Assembly (NCBI GenBank): GCA_025526915.1
Contig: JAHLKH010000195.1
Location: 1 to 47,276 of the forward strand
Length of the DNA: 47,276 nucleotides
Reading direction: 5' to 3'
Source: Entophlyctis helioformis
Taxonomy: Eukaryota > Chytridiomycota > Chytridiomycetes > Chytridiales > Chytriomycetaceae
Under the pieces are notes generated by a model that was not told the origin of the DNA, did no database searches, and was given only the letters and a program-made list of their open reading frames with translations. The position numbers and the translations under genes were made by a program. The first letter of the stretch is position 1. The number at the start of each line of letters is the position of its first letter. Below are positions 41,301-47,276 of the stretch, piece by piece.

Positions 41301-43960
41301 TGATCAGCCAAATGAGTTGCCTGCGGAACAACAATGCGTGCCAAAGTCGCGGATGCTTGATGCTGCTGTGCGACCAGCGGTATGTTGGCTGGATTGCCGA
41401 TGATCAGCCTGTGCCACAAACCGCGCGTTTGTACGTTGCAATGCCAACTGGCGTGCCTGCTGCGTCACATTCGCCTTTGAGGGATCATCACCGTCAGCCT
41501 GGCCTGGTGGCTGGCTTGCCAGCCTTGTGCAGCGCAAGGGCCGTCTTGCCCTTGGTACTATTGGCGCTTGAAGCGGCTGGCCGATTGCCTCTGGCTGCTG
41601 CTCCTGCTGTTAGCCCACCACCAGCAACTGTTCCAGGTCGTTTGCTGGCAGCTGGCACAGCAATCGGCAGACTCTTTCGCGACGTGGGGATCTTGGACGA
41701 TGGCGACGCGGAGCCACCCCACACTATAGAGCGGCGCACGCTGCTTGGTCGGAGAAGCAGACTTTGATCGAGCAGGGACAGCTGGATTCCGGCTGGCAGT
41801 CGTTGCAGCCGGTCGATGGACGCTGTGGGCTTTTGGAGGGCGGCGATGTGCCCCCATTGTTCATCGCGAGAAGATCTGCAAACGACAGGTACTCGCCAGC
41901 CATCGGTTTGGCAGGAGCTGACTCTGTATCAGAGGTGGCGGTGTCTGGGTGCTGAGCCGGCTTTGGGACATGGTCGAGCTGCAGAACTGCCGATGGGGCA
42001 TCACGAGGCAGCTCTGGAGAGGCTGGTTCCAATGGTTGGTTTGCATGACGGTGCTCGCTGCGCCGAGTGTCGACAAGACTGCGTAATGCTGCCGTTGACT
42101 GCTTGATATCAGCGTCTGTATCGGCATCTGCTGGTGGGATCCACGGCCTTGTCAAACTTGTCTCGGACACCTGGGGTGCTGCTGTTATGGCTGGCGTGGG
42201 TCTGGGCGGATCTGCGCTAGAACCAGCATCAGGTGTCTGGTGCACAGATGGCGCGTCAGGAGTCGGTGTGGAATGGTCCAGCTGCGGCTCAGGTAGCTTT
42301 GCTTGCGATTGACGCGTGGGGTGTTGATGGCCCGCTTTCGGTACTGCTCTGGTCGGTTTCTTCTGCTCGTATCGCTGGTAATGGTGCTTGGCAAAGTAGA
42401 ATGTGAGCCAATATCCAGCCATGAACATCAGGCCAGGACTTACTTGCTGGCGCTGTGACAGGAACACTTGTGGGAGCAGATGACAACGATTCGGACGTGA
42501 TTGCCATACCGCTCGCATCTCCAGTACTGGCCGTTGCTTGTTGATGGTGATCTGCAAGAGGCTCGACTTGAGCACGGGATGCAGATGAATCGCTCGACAA
42601 AGGCTGGCCCTCGGTGGGAAGGTTTTGCTCGTGAATGTCCGAGACAGAATCAAACGACATTGAGTACGTGTCCATTGTATCTCCGACCCCAGACGCACGG
42701 ATGCCTTCCAAGGCCGGAGCAGCAACCTCTTTGTGTGCGACAGGCGTTTCATGGACCTCGGCGGCAGCAGCGGTGTCGATGGCTCCACCACTCGATACTG
42801 CGTCAACAGCAACAGCGACGGAAACGCGATCGTCATCCGAGTCGAGATCCTTGAGCCACCGTCGCGAGTCCAGTGCGGCGTCCAGCATGTCGCCAAAATC
42901 GCTGGCAACTACACGACTGTGCATGCCGATATCCGACAGGCCGTCATCGGACAACGTTGCAGCCAGCGCACCATAGTCCAGCGACTTTGTCCTTATCGCG
43001 TGCATGCTGTTTCATGGCCGCCAAAAGAACCGGTTCTTGTCGTCCTCTGTCGTGTCCAGGACAAGCGATACAGGGTCGGCATCTTCAAACGAGTCAGCAT
43101 ACTCGTCGTCGACAGTCTCTGCTGGTGCTCCTGCTGCTGGTGCGTCTGGGACGGACGGTGGTTCTGGGATGTGGCCCTCAATCATGCCAATGTCGGACAG
43201 ACTTGAACCGAGTGAGGACGACGAGATGATCTCGTCTGCGGGTCGTGGCTGTGGCTCAGCGTCCGAGACGATGGATGGTGCGATCGGCCGTCCTGGGTTG
43301 TGCCGGCAGCAGCTCCGGTGCTCCACTTGATGCAGACACCGACTCGCTCGCTTGGACCTGATCGGCTGGCTCGCTGTCTGCCAGTTGCTGGGCAGCCTGC
43401 ATGTCGGTTGTGCGAGGCGGAGCTGGAGCTGCCACAGGCTCGACCGTCTTTGGCTTGATCCATCTGCTGGCAGCTTGCAGTTCTCGTCGTCGTCATCGTC
43501 GTCGTCTTCGTCTGTGGTGGTGGCAGGCAGGCGTGCACCAGCAGCTGCACCAGCGTCGATGGCGGCTGCATAGGCGACGGCTGCGCTGCGAGATCCGCTT
43601 GCCGGCCGACCACCACCACCACCACCACCACCACCACCACCACCACCACCACCACCAGCGCCACTCTTGGTCGACGACGACGACGAGCGAGCGAGCCTGC
43701 GCTGACGGAGTTCCTCGATGCGCTGCTTGATGGAGGGACGCTGTCATGGACTCGGTCGGTGCTGCCTGCGCTGCTGCTGCTGCTGTCGTCGCTGGTGCTC
43801 CTTTGGCCTTGCCCTTGCCCTTCAAGGCCGGCTTGGCAGCAGCAGCAGCAGCAGTCTTTGCACTCGCCGTCTTGGTTCTGGACGCCGACGACGCCGATGT
43901 CCGACTGCGCCGACTCGCACCGACGCTTGACGGCTCGTCGTCCGACGACGTCTGTCCACG

Positions 43961-43996
<36 letters not shown>

Positions 43997-44081
43997 GCTC
44001 GCCAAAGTCAGCTAGTGGCGAGCGAGTGTCTGCTGCATGCACAGGCCGCACCTGCTGCAGAAAGGCCTCGAGCGACGACAT
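38397..44081 (-). CDS. CEP162-like centriole/transition-zone coiled-coil protein, several frame breaks
   Basis: Exon 1 (44052-44081, MSSLEAFLQQ) is spliced over a 100 nt intron to TSSDDEPSSVG at 43951; another small intron is at 39744-39800. The N-terminal half is disordered (Gly run, acidic and Ser/Pro-rich stretches; WIKPKTVEP; AGEYLSFADLLAMNNG). From about 41000 downward comes continuous coiled coil (EALRKELNDQEVLIRGYQTE; RISQLEAQLGDAQTSLESLQ; TRITHLQHELSRAVLAVDDQ). The C-terminus has the CEP162-type arrangement MHHFEGLSARIRELE ... ELEIARLLS ... EIQVFRDELDRLLEGIRIL and stops at 38397. Frame shifts are needed near 38480, 38610, 39410, 43480, 43735 and elsewhere, so the full exon map is not given. 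CEP162 sits at the distal centriole and starts cilium transition-zone assembly. Family call moderate; another ciliary coiled-coil protein is possible. Confidence 0.65.
43610..43657 (+). repeat. (CCA)n / (GGT)n tract, poly-Gly in the CEP162-like protein
   Basis: About sixteen CCA/CAC triplets; on the coding (minus) strand they read GGT in the frame SSSTKSGAG-(Gly)n-RPASGS. In the other frames they would give poly-Val or poly-Trp, seen in spurious ORFs. Confidence 0.9.
43961..43994 (+). repeat. (CCAG)n repeat in intron 1 of the CEP162-like gene
   Basis: Eight or more CCAG units (CTGG on the coding strand) fill the part of the first intron between a CTGAC motif and the acceptor. Confidence 0.9.
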
Positions 44082-44176
44082 GGCTGCGAATGCGCAGCAG
44101 TCCACGTCCGAGTGCACGTCAAGTGCTCGATAAGTGTATGGAAACGGGGGTTGTATTCACAAAGGGTGTTCAGGCA

Positions 44177-45193
44177 TTACATACACACAGGCGAGCGGGG
44201 CATGGGGCTGGCGAGCACGTCGGGCGACGCCATGCCCAGCGCCATGAGGCTCGTGCGGATAGGCGCGGGCGATCGCGGCAGACTCGGAGCAGACGCAGAG
44301 GTAGCAGCAGCCAGCTTGGCCACTGCCTGCTGGAAGGCCGCCTGGTTGTCCCTGCCCGACAGCAGGAACGCGTCCTTGACAGGCGAGGCCATCGCAGCAG
44401 ACTCGTGCGAGTCGATCTGCAGCTTGAGCATCGCCTGGTCCATGGCGCTGATGCTCTCGATGCTCGTGGGCCGCGATCCGCCCGACACGCTGGGCGGCTT
44501 GGACGACTTGGCGCGCACCGCGAGCGGCATGATTGGAGCGGGCGATGCCACCACCGGCATGTCCATGTGGGCCGGCCAGCCATGGTGGCTGCTCGCGTGG
44601 CTGGAGCTCAGCGTCTGCATGGATCCGGGGCCGGACACGGGCTCGTCCACCGACATGGTGTCGAGAAAGTCAAAGGCGACGGCCGATGCACGGCGGCCGC
44701 GCGTGCGGTTGGGGAACGGGTTGTTGATGCGCGGGATGCTCGTAAAGATGGCATGCAGCTCCTCGGCAGCCAGCTGGTCCATGTCCGACACGAACGCATC
44801 GCTCGCCACCCCAGCAAGCTCGTCGGTGGGCGACGAGACCGAGGCGTACGGCAGCGTGTGCGACGAGAAGACAACGGCCGAGTGCGGACGCCACGACATG
44901 AACTCTTCAAGAGGCGATCGGCTGGCAGACTTGAGGGGCGAGTTCAAGGCGCCGGACGTGGAGTAGTTGTACGAGTGCTGCTGCTGCTGCTGCTGGTGGC
45001 CGACGAGCGTGGACAGGATGGGCCGCAGGGGCGTGGGCGCCATGTGCGAGTGTGCCGAGTGCGAGGCGGCGGCGGCAGTGGAGAGTGCTGAGGCGGCCAT
45101 TCTGCACGACTTTGGGCTGACGACGAACGAGGGCATGGGAGGGAAGCGGTGTATGTGCACGGGCGAGGACGCTATGGACAGGGCTATGTGCAC
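44177..45193 (-). CDS. Low-complexity protein of unknown function
   Basis: A single open frame of 338 residues from an ATG at 45193 (another in-frame Met at 45136). I do not recognise a family. It is rich in Ser, Ala, Pro and His, with a Gln run (HQQQQQQHSYNYS), many S/T-P sites (SPLEEF, SRPTSIES, SPAPI, RSPAPIRTS) and a short basic segment (PFPNRTRGRRASAVAFDFLD) that could be a phosphorylation or nuclear-targeting site. No signal peptide or membrane helix. It lies 95 bp upstream of the CEP162-like start on the same strand. Codon use and frame length support a real gene; it may be a regulatory protein, but no function can be given. Confidence 0.6.
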   Translation of the reverse strand: MHIALSIASSPVHIHRFPPMPSFVVSPKSCRMAASALSTAAAASHSAHSHMAPTPLRPILSTLVGHQQQQQQHSYNYSTSGALNSPLKSASRSPLEEFMSWRPHSAVVFSSHTLPYASVSSPTDELAGVASDAFVSDMDQLAAEELHAIFTSIPRINNPFPNRTRGRRASAVAFDFLDTMSVDEPVSGPGSMQTLSSSHASSHHGWPAHMDMPVVASPAPIMPLAVRAKSSKPPSVSGGSRPTSIESISAMDQAMLKLQIDSHESAAMASPVKDAFLLSGRDNQAAFQQAVAKLAAATSASAPSLPRSPAPIRTSLMALGMASPDVLASPMPRSPVCM

Positions 45194-45972
45194 AGGCGGG
45201 CTGGAGGGCGACGAGGGCTTGGATGGGCAGCCGGCAAGAAGGCGGCGGCAGCAGCCCTTTTGAATGATCCCCGCGCGGCGATGTCCGGCGTGGATGTTTG
45301 TTTGTTTGCGTCGGCGGCCGTGTCTGTGTCAGGCGCCGGCGCCCAAAACGACACATGCAGGTGCCACTCACCCGTGCCAATCGGAGGCGTCCGACGCGCG
45401 TAGTGTGATTCATCGACCTGGGCGGGTGGCTGGATTTCCCGCATGCAGTTTCATGTCGGGCGGCCGACGCTGCATGAGCCTATTTTGGGCAGCATCCGCG
45501 GATGGCACTGCCTCGACTGTCGGACACCGACGCCGAGTCGTCGAATCGCGATGGGCGGCGGATGAGATGCATAGGGGTGCTAAGGATCATGCCAGATGGA
45601 CGGTGCAGTGACGAGCATTGCAGTGCGACGGCTGGCGGCCAGATTGGGCTCTTCTTGGTCAAGACACGTAAATGGCAAGCACGACGCTTCCCCACTTGTG
45701 TCCACCCATCGCCCTGCTGCCTTTGGCTTACAGGCGGATCACGGATCATCAATGCTGCGACAATCTGTGACATCAGACTGGATCTCAACAGGCGGCGTTG
45801 GAATGCCTGGTGCATACCATCCCGAGTCGCCTATTCTCGCTACTTGCCGTTACAACGCTGCTTCAAAGCAATGCAAGACTTGCTTACACCACCGCCTCCC
45901 TCAAAGCCACACTATCCAAACAGGTCAAGTGTCTTGTAATGAACACTATATTATGCGACATGTACAAGGTGA
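45194..45972. other. Intergenic region
   Basis: The 779 bp between the dehydrogenase stop and the unknown gene contain overlapping open frames on both strands of up to about 190 codons, none family-like. An AT-richer patch lies at 45880-45965. No gene or RNA called. Confidence 0.5.
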
Positions 45973-46946
45973 TCACAGGACCCCAGGTCCAGTCCGCTGC
46001 GGTACTGCTTCTGGAGGAATCTCCTGCGTCCACTCCCAGGTCTTGGCAGCAAGCATCTTGTCGCTGGCAGCCGCGTTGGGCTGTGCGACGACGCCGTGCC
46101 AGCAAACGGCACAAAGTAGCGGCCACGGAGCTGCTTCTCCTCAATGCTCGGGTGCGCAGCCACGTAGATCTGCGTGAGCGCTCCCTTCTCGGGCGAGATC
46201 ATCACCAATCGGCTGACCTTGGCCTTGGGCGAGTCGCGGAAGTCGCTGTTGTCGATGCGGTTGAACAGGTCGGTGCGGACCACGCCGGGGTGCAGGCAGT
46301 TGACGTAGATGCTGGACACGCCGGCCGCCTCGATGCTTCTGCAGCGACGTCGTAAAGTGGATGTTGGCCATCTTGGTCTCGCCATACCGCATTCCTCGAC
46401 ATACGCGGTCTGGTTGTTGAGGTCGTCGTAATGGATGCCGTCTGCAAATGTCTGCTCGTGCGCAAAGCTCGACAGGTTGACGATGCGCGACGTCGCCGCC
46501 TTCTTGAGTGCCGGCAGCAGACGCATGGTGAACACGACGGTCGCAAAGTGGTTCGTCGCAAACTGCGACTCGATGCCCTGCTTGGACAGCAGCCACTCGC
46601 CGTGCATGATGCCGGTTGTTGACGAGGATGTCGAGGGCCAGACCGCGAGCAAGGAACTCATCGGCAGCAGCCTCGACCGAGACGAGGTCCATCGAGTCGG
46701 CAACGAGCAGCTCGACCTTGGCGTTGCCGGTCGCCGCCTTGATCTCGTCGACGACCTTGCCGGTCTTGTCGGCCGAGCGGCCAACACAGAAGACGTGTGC
46801 ACCCTTGCGGGCGAGCTCGAGCGCCGTGATCTTGCCAAGGCCGGCCGAGGCACCGTCACAATGACCACCTTGCCCTCGAGCGACGGCAGCTTGTCGGCAG
46901 ACCAGATGGCAGGGAGCTGCTGGAAGAGAAGCGAGAGGACAGTCAT
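45973..46946 (-). CDS. Short-chain dehydrogenase/reductase, five frame breaks
   Basis: Assembled from two alternating minus-strand frames. N-terminal SLEGKVVIVT is followed by the nucleotide-binding GASAGLGKITALELARKGAH, then ADSMDLVSVEAAADEFLARG, ILVNN plus GIMHGEWLLSKQGIESQFAT (the NNAG motif at a break), RIVNLSSFAHEQTF (catalytic Ser), the YGETK catalytic Tyr-Lys, VSSIYVNCLHPGVVRTDLF, and a C-terminus LAAKTWEWTQE. This is a retinol-dehydrogenase/WWOX-like NAD(P)-dependent oxidoreductase. Breaks lie near 46855, 46614, 46391, 46336 and 46085; at the first two one missing G restores family motifs. No splice sites fit. Probably an intact gene read through assembly errors; a pseudogene is the alternative. 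Substrate unknown. Confidence 0.82.
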
Positions 46947-47001
46947 TGCGGCGCTGGTTGGAGTGGTTGGTGCGGGGTGTTGGACGGGGCAAGCCGCTGG
47001 G

Positions 47002-47009
47002 TTTTATAC
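47002..47009 (-). promoter_or_regulatory. TATA box of the dehydrogenase gene
   Basis: Minus-strand GGTATAAAAC lies about 55-63 bp before the dehydrogenase ATG at 46946, in a GC-rich context. A typical core promoter position. Confidence 0.5.
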
Positions 47010-47214
47010 CCGGCTCGGTGAAACGCGGCGCTCCCATTGGCCGCAGCGGATCGTGTTTCGAAAATGCCATTTTTCCGCGACACCCACCAGCTGTCGGACG
47101 ACGGACCTCTTGGCATCGGACGACGGACCCCGGGGCAACGACACAGACAACTGATAAATGTTCATTTGTATGATGATGTTGTTGGCCATGAAGAACAGAT
47201 CGAGTCACATTGGT

Positions 47215-47276
47215 TCAGGCAACAGACGCAGCAGCCATCTCGAGTCCACCGCGCGTCATGAGCGTGGCGACCAGCT
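47215..47276 (-). CDS. Possible 3' end of a further minus-strand gene (partial)
   Basis: From the window edge the minus strand has an open frame of about 20 codons ending LVATLMTRGGLEMAAASVA and a TGA at 47215-47217. It could be the C-terminus of a protein whose body lies outside. Too short to name, and chance cannot be excluded. Confidence 0.25.
   Translation of the reverse strand, partial: LVATLMTRGGLEMAAASVA

Noticed and set aside
45502..46355. Overlapping forward frames of 145-193 codons near the right end
   Set aside because: They run through the antisense of the dehydrogenase C-terminus or intergenic DNA and show no family-like sequence.

Overview
This 47 kb window is nuclear DNA from a fungus. 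Genes are dense and GC-rich. Most are split by short introns of about 55-300 bp with GT...CTGAC/CTAAC...AG ends. The gene content (PRO2, SMC6, PAF1, RPB10, a PHO80-type cyclin, an AVT-type vacuolar amino-acid transporter, an M36 fungalysin) is fungal. A CEP162-like centriole/transition-zone coiled-coil protein, a GABA-B-like class C receptor and lineage-type ankyrin proteins point to a zoosporic (flagellated) early-diverging fungus such as a chytrid. Species cannot be fixed from the sequence alone.

Layout. 1-1.8 kb: 3' part of a DUF4246 gene. 2.0-2.6: HYPK, the small partner of the ribosomal NatA acetyltransferase. 2.9-3.7 (minus): DUF427 protein. 4.4-5.8: PHO80/PCL-type cyclin. 6.1-8.8: multipass, chitin-synthase-like glycosyltransferase with degraded catalytic motifs. 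8.9-11.2: F-box/LRR protein. 11.4-12.7 (minus): proteasome alpha-2 (PRE8), sharing a 166 bp divergent promoter with SMC6 (12.8-17.8, 18 exons). 18.0-19.6: PRO2 (proline synthesis). 20.5-24.4: a receptor joining a bacterial-type solute-binding domain to a GABA-B-like seven-helix domain. 24.7-26.4: ankyrin protein followed by tRNA-Ile(AAU). 27.1-27.6 (minus): mS34-like mitochondrial ribosomal protein. 28.3-30.3 (minus): amino-acid transporter. 31.2-33.0: an ungapped 1.79 kb direct duplicate of the ankyrin 3' part plus tRNA-Ile. 33.2-35.1: secreted fungalysin. 35.2-35.9: PLGRKT-like membrane protein. 36.1-37.5: PAF1. 37.8-38.3: RPB10. 38.4-44.1 (minus): CEP162-like. 44.2-45.2 (minus): low-complexity protein of unknown function. 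46.0-46.9 (minus): short-chain dehydrogenase. 47.2 to end (minus): possible 3' tail of another gene.

The genes are mostly independent housekeeping units, not one pathway. There are two transcription genes side by side (PAF1, RPB10), two proteostasis genes (HYPK, PRE8), and a group facing the environment (receptor, fungalysin, ankyrin family, transporter).

An important caution: several clearly essential genes (RPB10, PAF1) and others (receptor, dehydrogenase, CEP162-like, DUF4246) carry one-base frame breaks, whereas SMC6, PRO2, PRE8, the fungalysin and others carry none. This looks like local indel error in the assembly rather than gene death. Exon coordinates below were built by eye from splice motifs and reading frame.
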